A stretch of DNA of 33,869 nucleotides from an uncultured Alphaproteobacteria bacterium (GTDB lineage: Bacteria; Pseudomonadota; Alphaproteobacteria; Puniceispirillales; Puniceispirillaceae), in the NCBI GenBank assembly GCA_937924895.1, contig CALEYP010000022.1:1-33869 (forward strand), written 5' to 3'. Positions 14,978 to 23,764 of this stretch are shown here, in pieces (position 1 is the stretch's first letter; the number at the start of each line of letters is the position of its first letter). The notes beneath the pieces are model-generated. The model was not told the DNA's origin. It saw only the letters and a list, made by a program, of their open reading frames with translations, and searched no databases. Made by a program: the position numbers and the translations under genes.

Positions 14978-16033
14978 ATGGCAAAATCATCTTCAGCGTC
15001 TGCCGATCAGTCAAAGAAACGTGGTCGTCCGCCAAAAGCAGCAACTGGCAAACATCTAATCAATGATTTTCCAGAAACAGATGTGCTGACACAGCTTTAT
15101 AAAGACATGCTTCTCATTCGCAGGTTCGAAGAAAAAGCAGGCCAGCTTTATGGTATGGGCGAGATTGGCGGCTTTTGTCATCTGTATATCGGGCAAGAGG
15201 CTGTTGTGGTTGGCTTGCAATCGGTGGCTGAAGACGGTGATTCAATTGTGACATCCTATCGTGACCATGGCCATATGCTCGCTTGTGGTATGGATGCTGG
15301 CGGTGTGATGGCTGAGCTTACCGGCCGTGAAGGTGGCTACTCTAAGGGTAAGGGCGGCTCAATGCATATGTTTAGCCGCGAGAAGAATTTCTATGGCGGG
15401 CATGGTATTGTGGCGGCGCAGGTGCCAATTGGTGCGGGGCTCGCATTTGCCCATAAATATAATAATGATGGCAAAGTGAATATGGCATATCTCGGTGATG
15501 GTGCTGTCAATCAGGGCCAGGTTTACGAGACGTTTAATATGGCGGCTTTATGGAAGCTACCTGTCATCTTTGTGATTGAAAATAATCAATATGGTATGGG
15601 TACCGCTGTAACACGTGCTGCTGCTGGTCAAGATCTATGTGATAGAGGTAAGGCCTATGGCATTCCTGGGGCGCAGGTTGATGGCATGGATGTTCTGGCT
15701 GTGCGCGCGGCGGGCGAGGTGGCTCTTGCCCATTGCCGTGAAGGGAAAGGTCCCTACATCCTAGAGATGAAAACCTATCGTTATCGTGGTCATTCTATGT
15801 CAGACCCTGCGAAATACCGCACAAGAGAAGAAGTGGACTCTATGCGCAAACAGCATGATCCCATTGACCAATTACGCGATCTGCTCGTGCGTGAAGGCAT
15901 TGATGAATCCGCTTTGAAGGTGATTGATAAAGAGGTGAAGCAGGTGGTGACTGACGCTACTGATTTTGCGCTGACCTCTCCTTTGCCAGCTGCTGATGAG
16001 CTTTACACCGATATTCTTGTCGAAACTGCCTAA
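14978..16033 (+). CDS. pdhA: Pyruvate dehydrogenase E1 component, alpha subunit
   Basis: This is the thiamine-diphosphate-dependent subunit that, with PdhB, decarboxylates pyruvate and acetylates the lipoyl arm of E2. The 351-aa protein shows RRFEEKAGQLYGMGEIGGFC, the YRDHGHML region, GGSMHMFS and the ThDP motif GDGAVNQGQ ending in VIENNQYGMGT. The phosphorylation-loop region YRYRGHSMSDPAKYR is also present. The N terminus is basic and contains KKRGRPPKA, an AT-hook-like string. ATG 14972 is also in frame, but AGGA at 14966-14969 is 8 nt from ATG 14978, which is preferred. It heads pdhA-pdhB-pdhC-lpd-lipA. Confidence 0.96.
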   Translation: MAKSSSASADQSKKRGRPPKAATGKHLINDFPETDVLTQLYKDMLLIRRFEEKAGQLYGMGEIGGFCHLYIGQEAVVVGLQSVAEDGDSIVTSYRDHGHMLACGMDAGGVMAELTGREGGYSKGKGGSMHMFSREKNFYGGHGIVAAQVPIGAGLAFAHKYNNDGKVNMAYLGDGAVNQGQVYETFNMAALWKLPVIFVIENNQYGMGTAVTRAAAGQDLCDRGKAYGIPGAQVDGMDVLAVRAAGEVALAHCREGKGPYILEMKTYRYRGHSMSDPAKYRTREEVDSMRKQHDPIDQLRDLLVREGIDESALKVIDKEVKQVVTDATDFALTSPLPAADELYTDILVETA

Positions 16034-16059
16034 CCTTTGTGATGTAGAGGAAATTTGAG

Positions 16060-17439
16060 ATGGCTATTGAAATTAAAATGCCGGCCTTGTCTCCAACAAT
16101 GACAGAGGGACGTCTTGCTAAATGGTTAGTGGCTGAAGGTGATGAGGTTCGCTCTGGCGATGTCATCGCTGAAATTGAGACAGATAAAGCGACAATGGAA
16201 GTTGAAGCGATTGATGACGGTGTCATGGCAAAAATCACTGTGGCAGATGGAACAGATAATGTGGCTGTTGGCACAGTGATTGCGCATCTTGTAGAGGATG
16301 GTGAGAGCTTTGATGAAGCGCCAGCCGCTGCGGCGGTTGCTGTTGCTGAAGCACCGGCTGCGGCGGTGGCAACACCAGCACCAGCTGCGCCAGTTGAAGC
16401 ACCTCGTCCTGCCCAAATTATGGCTGAGGCTGATTGGGATGGTCCTACAAAGACCCAAACCGTGCGAGAAGCATTGCGTGACGCTATGGCTGAAGAAATG
16501 CGCCAAGATGAGCGTGTGTTTGTCATGGGTGAAGAAGTGGCTGAATATCAAGGGGCCTATAAGGTTACCCAAGGGCTGCTTGACGAATTTTCGGAAAAAC
16601 GTGTCATTGATACGCCGATTACGGAACATGGGTTTGCTGGTTTGGGCGTGGGGGCTGCTTTTGGTGATTTGCGTCCTGTCATTGAGTTTATGACGTTCAA
16701 TTTCTCAATGCAGGCGATCGATCATATCATTAATTCTGCGGCAAAAACGTTATATATGTCTGGAGGCCAGATGGGGTGTCCCATTGTGTTCCGTGGCCCA
16801 AATGGCGCAGCTAGCCGCGTCGCAGCGCAGCATTCACAATGTTATGCAAGCTGGTACGCCCATTGCCCAGGCTTGAAGGTGGTGTCACCTTGGTCAGCCG
16901 CTGATGCGAAAGGCTTGTTGAAATCAGCTATTCGCGACCCTAATCCCGTGATTTTCCTAGAAAATGAAGTCATGTATGGCCAATCGTTCGAGGTGCCAGA
17001 GCATGATGATTGGACGGTGCCAATTGGCAAAGCCAAGATTGTGAGAGAGGGGACGGATGTCACTATTACGGCGTTCTCAATCATGGTTGGTCGTGCGCTA
17101 GAAGCCGCTGATGCACTTGCCGCGCAAGGTATCTCAGCGGAAGTGATTGATTTACGGACAATCCGCCCTCTTGATATTGATACGATTGTGGCATCTGTGC
17201 GCAAAACAAATCACCTCGTCTGTACAGAAGAAGGCTTCCCTTTTGCTGGCGTATCCTCTGAGATTGCTATGCAAATCATGGAACATTGTTTTGATTATCT
17301 AGATGCTCCTGTTGAGCGTGTCACTGGCAAAGACGTGCCGATGCCTTATGCAGAAAATCTAGAGAAACTCGCTCTGCCACAGATTGATGACATTTTAACA
17401 GCTGTGCATAAAGCCTGCTATCGCGAGGGAGGCCGCTAA
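16060..17439 (+). CDS. pdhB: Pyruvate dehydrogenase E1 component, beta subunit, with N-terminal lipoyl domain
   Basis: The 459-aa protein starts with a biotinyl/lipoyl domain (residues 1-80, lipoyl Lys in EIETDKATMEVE). An Ala/Pro-rich flexible linker follows (about 85-120), then the E1 beta body from about residue 128 (VREALRDAMAEEM, VFVMGEEVAEYQGAYKVTQG, ITEHGFAGLGVGAA, VIFLENEVMYGQ). This fusion is characteristic of alphaproteobacterial PdhB. The lipoyl domain closely matches that of the downstream pdhC, including a 56-nt identical stretch. AGAGG lies 9 nt upstream of ATG 16060. The stop overlaps the pdhC start by one nucleotide (TAATG). Confidence 0.96.
   Translation: MAIEIKMPALSPTMTEGRLAKWLVAEGDEVRSGDVIAEIETDKATMEVEAIDDGVMAKITVADGTDNVAVGTVIAHLVEDGESFDEAPAAAAVAVAEAPAAAVATPAPAAPVEAPRPAQIMAEADWDGPTKTQTVREALRDAMAEEMRQDERVFVMGEEVAEYQGAYKVTQGLLDEFSEKRVIDTPITEHGFAGLGVGAAFGDLRPVIEFMTFNFSMQAIDHIINSAAKTLYMSGGQMGCPIVFRGPNGAASRVAAQHSQCYASWYAHCPGLKVVSPWSAADAKGLLKSAIRDPNPVIFLENEVMYGQSFEVPEHDDWTVPIGKAKIVREGTDVTITAFSIMVGRALEAADALAAQGISAEVIDLRTIRPLDIDTIVASVRKTNHLVCTEEGFPFAGVSSEIAMQIMEHCFDYLDAPVERVTGKDVPMPYAENLEKLALPQIDDILTAVHKACYREGGR
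16135..16190 (+). repeat. 56-nt identical repeat, copy 1 (lipoyl domain of pdhB)
   Basis: This stretch, from GAAGGTGATGAG to CAGATAAAGC, is identical base for base to 17514-17569 in pdhC. It encodes the segment leading to the lipoylated Lys (EGDEVRSGDVIAEIETDK). Identity at third codon positions suggests recent gene conversion or duplication of the domain. Confidence 0.85.
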
Positions 17440-18683
17440 TGTCTATCACCATTAAAATGCCAGCCTTGTCGCCGACAATGACAGAAGGCACCTTAGCCAA
17501 ATGGCTTGTTGCCGAAGGTGATGAGGTTCGCTCTGGCGATGTCATCGCTGAAATTGAGACAGATAAAGCCACAATGGAAGTGGAATCAGTTGATGATGGG
17601 GTGATGGCCAAAATTGTCATTGAGGCAGGTTCACAAAATGTTGCCGTAGGTGCAGTGATTGCGCTCCTAGCAGAAGAGGGGGAAGACGTATCTTCTGTGA
17701 CAGTGCCAGATGAAGCGCCTACGGCAGCCGCATCTGAAACAGCACCCGCACCCGCACCGGCGGCCGACGCGCCATCAGCGCCAACCATGCCAGCCGTGCC
17801 AGCGGCTACGACACAAGCTCCAGCTACACGCCTGTTTGCAAGTCCTTTGGCAAGGCGGATTGCTGCGCAAAATGAGCTACCATTAGAGGGTGTGCGTGGC
17901 ACAGGCCCAAATGGCCGGATTATCAAAGCAGATGTAGAGGCAGCCTTGCAGCAAGCGCCATCTGCCGCCGCAGCTGCGGTATCTGCGCCAGCCGTCAATG
18001 AAGAGCGGTTTGTTCCTCATACGGCTATGCGTCGGACGATTGCGGAGCGTCTGTCTCATTCTAAGCAGACAGCGCCTCACTTCTATCTGACAGTTGATTG
18101 TGAAATTGATAATCTGTTAGCCGCACGTAAAACCATGAATGACATGGCACCTGAGGGTGTCAAAATTTCAGTCAATGATATGATTGTGCGTGCCGCGGCG
18201 CAGGCGCTTATGCAAGTGCCTGATGTGAATGGCGCCTATGAAGATGAGGGGTGCCGCTATTTTGCTGATGCTGATATTTGCATTGCCGTTGCTTTGGATG
18301 GCGGGCTTGTCACGCCTGTGATCCCAGCTGCACAATCAAAAGGCTTGGCAGAGATTTCACAAATCTCAAAGGAACTTGCGAGCCAAGCCAGAGATGGCAC
18401 ATTGCCACCATCAGCCTATGCTGGTGGTACATTTACAATCTCGAATTTGGGCATGTTCGGCATTCGTGAATTTGCCGCTGTAATCAATCCACCACAAGGC
18501 GCCATTCTCGCAGTTGGTGCCGGTGAACAGCGCCCTGTTGTCAAAAATGGAGAGTTGGCGGTGGCTACTGTGATGTCAGTAACGCTCTCTGCTGACCATC
18601 GCATTGTTGATGGGGCACTCGGCGCACAATGGATGCAGGTTTTCAAAGGATTGATTGAAAATCCTATGGCTATGTTGCTGTAG
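17439..18683 (+). CDS. pdhC: Dihydrolipoamide acetyltransferase (PDH E2)
   Basis: E2 is the core of the pyruvate dehydrogenase complex and transfers the acetyl group from its lipoyl arm to CoA. The 414-aa protein has one lipoyl domain (residues 1-80, Lys in IETDKATME), an Ala/Pro linker and a peripheral subunit-binding domain (about 130-167, ASPLARRIAAQNELPLEGVR then GTGPNGRI). The catalytic domain ends in SADHRIVDGALGAQW with the active-site His. The specificity region and context (pdhA, pdhB, lpd) point to pyruvate rather than 2-oxoglutarate. A strong GAGGGAGG ribosome site lies inside the end of pdhB, 6 nt before the ATG. Confidence 0.96.
   Translation: MSITIKMPALSPTMTEGTLAKWLVAEGDEVRSGDVIAEIETDKATMEVESVDDGVMAKIVIEAGSQNVAVGAVIALLAEEGEDVSSVTVPDEAPTAAASETAPAPAPAADAPSAPTMPAVPAATTQAPATRLFASPLARRIAAQNELPLEGVRGTGPNGRIIKADVEAALQQAPSAAAAAVSAPAVNEERFVPHTAMRRTIAERLSHSKQTAPHFYLTVDCEIDNLLAARKTMNDMAPEGVKISVNDMIVRAAAQALMQVPDVNGAYEDEGCRYFADADICIAVALDGGLVTPVIPAAQSKGLAEISQISKELASQARDGTLPPSAYAGGTFTISNLGMFGIREFAAVINPPQGAILAVGAGEQRPVVKNGELAVATVMSVTLSADHRIVDGALGAQWMQVFKGLIENPMAMLL
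17514..17569 (+). repeat. 56-nt identical repeat, copy 2 (lipoyl domain of pdhC)
   Basis: This is the direct-repeat partner of 16135-16190, about 1.38 kb downstream in the same orientation. Recombination between the copies would delete most of pdhB in frame and leave one lipoyl domain joined to the rest of pdhC. Confidence 0.85.
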
Positions 18684-18698
18684 GAATAGGGGACGCAT

Positions 18699-20111
18699 AT
18701 GACACAGACACAGAAATTTGATCTGATTGTAATTGGTGGCGGACCTGGTGGTTATGTTGCTGCTATTCGGGCAGCACAGCTTGGCATGAAGGCCGCTGTG
18801 ATTGAGAAAGAGCATTTAGGCGGGATTTGCTTGAATTGGGGCTGTATCCCAACCAAAGCGCTATTGCGCGCGGCTGAATTGCGTCACAATCTCGACCATT
18901 TGCAAGATTATGGCATTGAAATCACGGGTGAAGTGAAAATCAATCTCCCAAAAGTGGTTGAACGCTCTCGTGGCGTGGCAGCGCGTCTTTCTGGCGGTGT
19001 CGCCCATTTGTTAAAGAAGAATAAAGTCACCGTTATTGACGGCACAGCGAAACTGGCTGGTAAATCCGGTGCTAATCACCTTGTGTCAGTCACTGGCAAG
19101 ACAGCGCAGACAGTAAGCGCGCCGCATGTCATCATTGCCACAGGGGCGCGGGCCCGGCAAATTCCAGGTATGGAATCAGACGGCACGCAAATCCTCACTT
19201 ATCGTGAGGCGATGGTGCCAAAGACAATGCCAAAATCACTGATTGTTGTGGGATCTGGTGCGATTGGTATCGAGTTTGCGAGCTTCTACCGCGATATGGG
19301 CGTGGAGGTCACAGTTGTTGAGGCACTTGACCGGATTTTGAATGCCGAGGATTCTGAAATATCAGCAATGGCCCATAAAGCGTTTGAAAAGCGCGGCATG
19401 ACAATCTTAACGTCAGCGAAATTACAGTCGCTGAAAAAGACCGCTCATGAGGTGACTGCCACAATTGAGAAAGGCGGAAAAACCCAGTCGCTAACGGCTG
19501 AGCGTGTGATTATGGCGATTGGGATTGTTGGTAATAGTGAAAATCTTGGTCTGGAAAGCACAAAAGTGAAACTTGATCGCGGTCATATTGTAACCGATGG
19601 CTATGGTGCCACAGGTGAGCCGGGCCTCTATGCGATTGGTGACATCACTGGCGCTCCGTGGCTTGCTCATAAGGCCAGTCATGAAGGCATTATCTGTGTG
19701 GAGAAGATTGCAGGTCACAAAGATGTTCATGCAATTGGTGATAATACGGTGCCAGGTTGTACCTATTGTCGCCCGCAAGTTGCCTCTGTTGGGCTCACCG
19801 AAGACGCTGCCAAAGCCAAAGGTCTTGATATCAAAGTGGGACGCTTCCCTTTCTTGGCGAATGGGAAAGCCATTGCGCTCGGAGATGATGAGGGGCTCAT
19901 TAAAACCATTTTTGATGCTAAGACAGGCGAATTGCTTGGCGCACATATGATCGGACCAGAGGTTACAGAGATGATCCAAGGCTATGCGATTGCGCGCACA
20001 TTAGAGACAACGGAGCAGGAATTGATGCAAACCATCTTCCCGCATCCTACGCTTTCTGAGGCGATGCATGAATCTGTGCTTGACGCCTTTGACCGGGCGA
20101 TCCATTTCTAG
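18699..20111 (+). CDS. lpdA: Dihydrolipoamide dehydrogenase (E3)
   Basis: E3 reoxidises dihydrolipoyl groups on E2 and reduces NAD. The 470-aa flavoprotein has the N-terminal FAD motif VIGGGPGGYVAA and the redox-active disulphide Cys44/Cys49 in GGICLNWGCIPTKALL. It also has the NAD-binding VVGSGAIGIEFASFY, the second FAD motif GLYAIGDITGAPWLAHKA and the C-terminal His-Glu dyad in FPHPTLSEAMHESVL. No lipoyl domain is fused to it. AGGGGA lies 5 nt before ATG 18699. The gap to pdhC is only 15 nt, so it belongs to the PDH operon. It may also serve the 2-oxoglutarate and glycine complexes. Confidence 0.96.
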   Translation: MTQTQKFDLIVIGGGPGGYVAAIRAAQLGMKAAVIEKEHLGGICLNWGCIPTKALLRAAELRHNLDHLQDYGIEITGEVKINLPKVVERSRGVAARLSGGVAHLLKKNKVTVIDGTAKLAGKSGANHLVSVTGKTAQTVSAPHVIIATGARARQIPGMESDGTQILTYREAMVPKTMPKSLIVVGSGAIGIEFASFYRDMGVEVTVVEALDRILNAEDSEISAMAHKAFEKRGMTILTSAKLQSLKKTAHEVTATIEKGGKTQSLTAERVIMAIGIVGNSENLGLESTKVKLDRGHIVTDGYGATGEPGLYAIGDITGAPWLAHKASHEGIICVEKIAGHKDVHAIGDNTVPGCTYCRPQVASVGLTEDAAKAKGLDIKVGRFPFLANGKAIALGDDEGLIKTIFDAKTGELLGAHMIGPEVTEMIQGYAIARTLETTEQELMQTIFPHPTLSEAMHESVLDAFDRAIHF

Positions 20112-20140
20112 GGCACGGTTTAGCGATAGAAAGAGGCAAT

Positions 20141-21100
20141 ATGCCAACGCCAAATATCAAAATTGGTGCCGCACGACATCCAGAGAAGCGGCGTAACCCT
20201 GACCAACCTCAGCCATCTCGGCCTGATTGGTTGCGTGTCAAAGCGCCAACCTCTGATGCGTTTGCTGAGACCAGAGAGTTGATGCGTGATTTAGACCTTG
20301 TCACTGTTTGTGAAGAGGCAGCTTGTCCCAATATTGGGGAATGCTGGGCCAAGAAGCATGCCACCATGATGATCTTAGGCTCTGTCTGCACGCGCGCTTG
20401 TGCCTTTTGTAATGTGGCAACAGGGCGCCCCGATTTATTGGACCCCCATGAGCCTGAAAATGTTGCCAAAGCGGTGGCAAAATTGGGCCTCACTCATGTT
20501 GTTATCACCTCTGTTGACCGTGATGATCTTGATGATGGTGGGGCACAGCATTTTGCTGATACGATCAGGGCTATCCGGGCCAGTTCCCCAGCAACAACAA
20601 TTGAAATTCTAACCCCTGACTTCTTGCGCAAAGATGGGGCATTAGAGGTCGTTGTCGAAGCGCGCCCTGATGTATTTAACCACAATTTAGAAACAGTGCC
20701 GCGCCTCTATCCATCTATTCGCCCAGGCGCGCGCTATTTCCACTCCTTGCAGATTTTAGCGCAGGTCAAACAGCTTGATCCCTCAATTTTCACGAAATCT
20801 GGTATCATGGTTGGACTTGGCGAAGAGGATGGCGAAGTTGGCCAGCTCATGGATGATTTGCGTGCCGCGGATGTAGATTTCATGACCATTGGCCAATATC
20901 TGCAGCCAACGCCAAAACATGCGGCTGTTGATCGCTTTGTGACACCTGATCAGTTCACCGATTATGCCGAGAAAGGGCGGGCGAAAGGTTTCTTGATGAT
21001 GTCATCAACACCACTGACCCGCTCATCTTATCATGCTGATGCTGATTTTGTGGCGTTGCGCGCCGCAAGAGAGGCGCAATTAGCCGAGGCACGTTCATGA
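20141..21100 (+). CDS. lipA: Lipoyl synthase
   Basis: LipA is a radical-SAM enzyme that inserts two sulphur atoms into protein-bound octanoyl groups, making the lipoyl cofactor used by PdhB and PdhC upstream. The auxiliary cluster motif CX4CX5C (CEEAACPNIGEC) and the radical-SAM motif CX3CX2C (CTRACAFC) are both complete. The C-terminal Ser ligand region RSSYHAD is present. The 319-aa length is typical. AAGAGGC precedes ATG 20141. Placing lipA directly after the PDH genes links cofactor supply to apo-enzyme synthesis. Its stop overlaps the next start (ATGA). Confidence 0.97.
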   Translation: MPTPNIKIGAARHPEKRRNPDQPQPSRPDWLRVKAPTSDAFAETRELMRDLDLVTVCEEAACPNIGECWAKKHATMMILGSVCTRACAFCNVATGRPDLLDPHEPENVAKAVAKLGLTHVVITSVDRDDLDDGGAQHFADTIRAIRASSPATTIEILTPDFLRKDGALEVVVEARPDVFNHNLETVPRLYPSIRPGARYFHSLQILAQVKQLDPSIFTKSGIMVGLGEEDGEVGQLMDDLRAADVDFMTIGQYLQPTPKHAAVDRFVTPDQFTDYAEKGRAKGFLMMSSTPLTRSSYHADADFVALRAAREAQLAEARS

Positions 21101-21549
21101 CCAAGCACGCTGAAACAAGAGTGCTGAATCATAGTCCGGAACAGCTCTATCAGCTTGTTGCAGATGTGAAACGCTATCCTGAATTTCTGCCATGGTGCCT
21201 GGCAGCTCGGATCCGAGAGCAAAATGATGAACAGATGATTGCTGATCTCATTATTGGCTTTCAGATGTTCAAAGAGCGCTTTACCTCTTATGTCCGCTTG
21301 GATGATGAGGCCATGGAAATCCATGTGGAATATGCCGAAGGCCCCTTTAAATATTTGCAAAATCACTGGCAGTTCAAGCCGCACCCAGAGGGATGCGAAA
21401 TTGAATTTTTTGTGGATTTTGAATTTAATTCACGCATTTTGCAGACTGTGATTGAGAGCTTGTTCACCGAAGCAGTCAAAAAGATGGTTGGTGCTTTTGA
21501 AGCGCGTGCAAATGCTCTTTATGGCAAAGGCTTGCCGCAAGCCGGCTAA
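21097..21549 (+). CDS. Coq10/RatA-type START-like ubiquinone-binding protein
   Basis: The 150-aa protein belongs to the polyketide-cyclase/START-like family that includes mitochondrial Coq10 and bacterial RatA. Family features are HSPEQLYQLVADVKRYPEFL-like sequence near the N terminus (SPEQLYQLVADVKRYPEFLP), the central FKERFTSYVRL and a C-terminal helix (FTEAVKKMVGAFEARA). Coq10 homologues bind ubiquinone and support respiration. The RatA toxin label came from E. coli work and need not apply here. It overlaps lipA by 4 nt (ATGA), indicating translational coupling. Its stop shares CTAA (21546-21549) with the stop of the convergent cinA gene. Confidence 0.88.
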   Translation: MTKHAETRVLNHSPEQLYQLVADVKRYPEFLPWCLAARIREQNDEQMIADLIIGFQMFKERFTSYVRLDDEAMEIHVEYAEGPFKYLQNHWQFKPHPEGCEIEFFVDFEFNSRILQTVIESLFTEAVKKMVGAFEARANALYGKGLPQAG

Positions 21550-22034
21550 TCTTGCTCATTTATTTGGGTATGAAGCTGCTCTAACGCGGCGATGATGGTG
21601 TGATGCCGAATAGAGGCTCTATCGCCAGAGAATAAATAGCCTTTGGTAAGTGTTTTCATGCCCGTAACGGCAGTGCCAATCCAGACAGTGCCCACCGGTT
21701 TCTGCTCACTTCCCCCGCCAGGTCCTGCAATGCCAGTCACAGAAATGGCCGCATGCGGCACGGATAGGGTCTGCGCGGCCCCTGTTACCATTTCATAGGC
21801 TGTTTCAGCAGACACCGCGCCATAAATGGCCAAAGTCTCACCCCGAACGCCTAGCATCTCTTCTTTTGCATTATTGGAATAGGTGACATAGGCCCTGTCA
21901 CAAATTGAAGAGGCGCCAGCAATGTCTGTCATGCTGGCCATAATAAGGCCGCCAGTGCATGACTCCGCCGTCACCAGTTGAAGGCCGTGTGTTTGGCAGT
22001 CATTAATCACTTGTTTTGCGAGTGTTTCAATCAT
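21546..22034 (-). CDS. pncC: CinA C-terminal domain protein (nicotinamide-nucleotide amidase)
   Basis: The 162-aa protein is the stand-alone CinA C-terminal domain. Members deamidate NMN to nicotinate mononucleotide in pyridine-nucleotide recycling. Motifs are VTAESCTGGLI near the N terminus, YSNNAKEEMLGV and the glycine loop SVTGIAGPGGGS followed by PVGTVWIG. The frame is open to ATG 22046, but ATG 22034 forms an ATGA overlap with the pgpA stop and matches where the family normally begins, so it is preferred. It is the last gene of the ispDF-pgpA-pncC operon. Confidence 0.9.
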   Translation of the reverse strand: MIETLAKQVINDCQTHGLQLVTAESCTGGLIMASMTDIAGASSICDRAYVTYSNNAKEEMLGVRGETLAIYGAVSAETAYEMVTGAAQTLSVPHAAISVTGIAGPGGGSEQKPVGTVWIGTAVTGMKTLTKGYLFSGDRASIRHHTIIAALEQLHTQINEQD

Positions 22035-22495
22035 GCGGTTGGCCATGTCAAAATGCCATATTGCAGAAGCACAAGCATCAACAGGCCAGCAATACCGCCC
22101 GCAACCAAATCATCTGCCATGACGCCAGCTCCGCCTGGGATAGCCTCTGCTTTATTCACAGGGAAGGGCTTCGTGATATCGAACAAACGAAACGCCAGGA
22201 AAGCTGCGATATAGCCTTCAATGGTCAAAGGTGTCACTAATAGGACTGACCACATGCCTGCAACCTCATCGATAATCACCTCAGAGGCGTCTTTTTTGCC
22301 GGTATCTCTGCCATAAACCTCACACGCCCAGAAGCCGATAACCGTTACAAAGATAGTCGCAGCAGTAATTGCAACAAACCCATATGATGCAATAAGATAG
22401 CCTGTCACAAGCGCAACAAATGATCCCCAGCTGCCTGGGGCTGGGAGAGTGCGGCCAATTGGCCCCAATGTAGCTATCTGATGGGCGATATTCAT
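22031..22495 (-). CDS. pgpA: Phosphatidylglycerophosphatase A
   Basis: PgpA removes phosphate from phosphatidylglycerophosphate to give phosphatidylglycerol at the inner membrane. The 154-aa protein has the family motifs LPAPGSWGSFVAL, KDASEVIIDEVAGMW (acidic metal site) and GGAGVMADDLVAGG. Three to four hydrophobic segments are present. It is coupled at both ends by ATGA overlaps: its start with the ispDF stop (22492-22495) and its stop with the preferred pncC start (22031-22034). This suggests a single translational unit. Confidence 0.93.
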   Translation of the reverse strand: MNIAHQIATLGPIGRTLPAPGSWGSFVALVTGYLIASYGFVAITAATIFVTVIGFWACEVYGRDTGKKDASEVIIDEVAGMWSVLLVTPLTIEGYIAAFLAFRLFDITKPFPVNKAEAIPGGAGVMADDLVAGGIAGLLMLVLLQYGILTWPTA

Positions 22496-23727
22496 GCGCT
22501 GGCTCCTTTATCAAAGCATATAGTCGCTGCGGCTTGTGCTGCGATGCCTTCACCACGCCCTGTGAAACCAAGCTTTTCTGTTGTTGTGGCTTTCACAGAT
22601 ATACGGTCAATCGATAGGCTTGTTATATCTGATAATTTGGCACGCATATCATCACGAACAGGGCCAATCTTTGGCAACTCACACAAAATTGTGACATCGA
22701 TATGAGTTAGTTTGGCACCCGCTACAGCTATCTTTTCGACGGCATAGCGCAGAAATTGGTCAGAGGCGGCATCTTTCCATCTCTCATCAGAAGGCGGGAA
22801 ATGAGACCCGATATCGCCGTCACAGAGCGCGCCAAAAATAGCATCACACAGCGCGTGAATGCCAACATCACCATCTGAATGCGCGTCTAGCGCCTTGTCG
22901 TGGGGGACGGCAAGGCCGCAAATCATGATAGGGCCGGTGCCTTCAGTGAAGCGGTGGACGTCAAATCCCGTACCTGTGCGATATTCAGCTGTCATGGTCT
23001 GACCTTGTGAAAGTGAGTTTGCATTGTTTGTTCGTAAGCTTGCTAGGTCACTTGGCCAAGTGAGCTTTGCCAATTCTTCATCACCAGCAATAACCGCCAC
23101 CTCGATACCAGCTTCTTCAGCAAGGCTAGCATCATCTAAAATGATACTATTTTGGCGGGTCTCATCCATCTGCAAGTTATGATGTAAATGCTGCAGGGTG
23201 CCAGCGTCAAAAAACTGCGGTGTCTGGACACGCCCCAATTGATTACGGTCGAGAGTCTGCAAAACATGTTGCTGCTCTTGGTCTATCACTTTGATGGTAT
23301 CTGCCACCGGTAGAACAGGTATCACAGCCTTTGCCCCGTGCGCTAATGCAGCAAGCGCATCATCAATTACTTTCTGCGGCGTAAAGGGTCGGGCGGCATC
23401 ATGGATGGCAATAATGGGTGTTTGGCGTCCTGCAAGAGCAGCGAGCCCTGCTTGCACAGAATGATGGCGATCCTGACCGCCTGCAACAATGATGAGTGGC
23501 TCATTATTATGGCGTTGTTGAAGCATATCAAGGTCGGCTTCTGGAACCACTAAAACAATCTGGCCACATTGCTCATGTTTGGCAAAGGCAGCAATAGCAT
23601 GTTGATAAATTTCTGCTCCCTTTACCATTTCAAATTGCTTGACGATACCGCCCATACGGCGGCCCGCACCTGCGGCGAGGATGACGCAATCAAAAGTGAG
23701 TTTTGTTGATGAGGCAGAGGCAGGCAT
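22492..23727 (-). CDS. ispDF: Bifunctional IspD/IspF enzyme of the MEP isoprenoid pathway
   Basis: The 411-aa fusion carries two non-consecutive MEP-pathway activities. Residues 1-240 are IspD, the CTP-dependent methylerythritol 4-phosphate cytidylyltransferase, with VILAAGAGRRMGG, Lys30-Gln31-Phe32 and IHDAARPF. Residues from about 248 are IspF, the cyclodiphosphate synthase, with Asp256 and His258 in GFDVHRF, His283 in AHSDGDVGIHALCDA, and IGSHFPPSDERWKDA. The fusion is common in alpha- and epsilonproteobacteria. AAGGG lies 5-6 nt before ATG 23727. It heads the leftward operon and diverges from dusB. Confidence 0.96.
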   Translation of the reverse strand: MPASASSTKLTFDCVILAAGAGRRMGGIVKQFEMVKGAEIYQHAIAAFAKHEQCGQIVLVVPEADLDMLQQRHNNEPLIIVAGGQDRHHSVQAGLAALAGRQTPIIAIHDAARPFTPQKVIDDALAALAHGAKAVIPVLPVADTIKVIDQEQQHVLQTLDRNQLGRVQTPQFFDAGTLQHLHHNLQMDETRQNSIILDDASLAEEAGIEVAVIAGDEELAKLTWPSDLASLRTNNANSLSQGQTMTAEYRTGTGFDVHRFTEGTGPIMICGLAVPHDKALDAHSDGDVGIHALCDAIFGALCDGDIGSHFPPSDERWKDAASDQFLRYAVEKIAVAGAKLTHIDVTILCELPKIGPVRDDMRAKLSDITSLSIDRISVKATTTEKLGFTGRGEGIAAQAAATICFDKGASA

Positions 23728-23764
23728 CAGAACCCTTTTGCATGGCGATAAAAGAAGCTGGTCT

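Noticed and set aside
15957..16526. 189-aa minus-strand frame opposite pdhA/pdhB
   Set aside because: It is low-complexity (runs of Ala, Thr, Gly) mirrored from the pdhB Ala/Pro linker; a shadow.
17321..17998. 225-aa open frame on the minus strand opposite pdhB/pdhC
   Set aside because: It is Ala/Ser/Thr-rich antisense translation of the conserved pdhC lipoyl and linker region, with no domain and no ribosome site. The plus-strand gene is certain.
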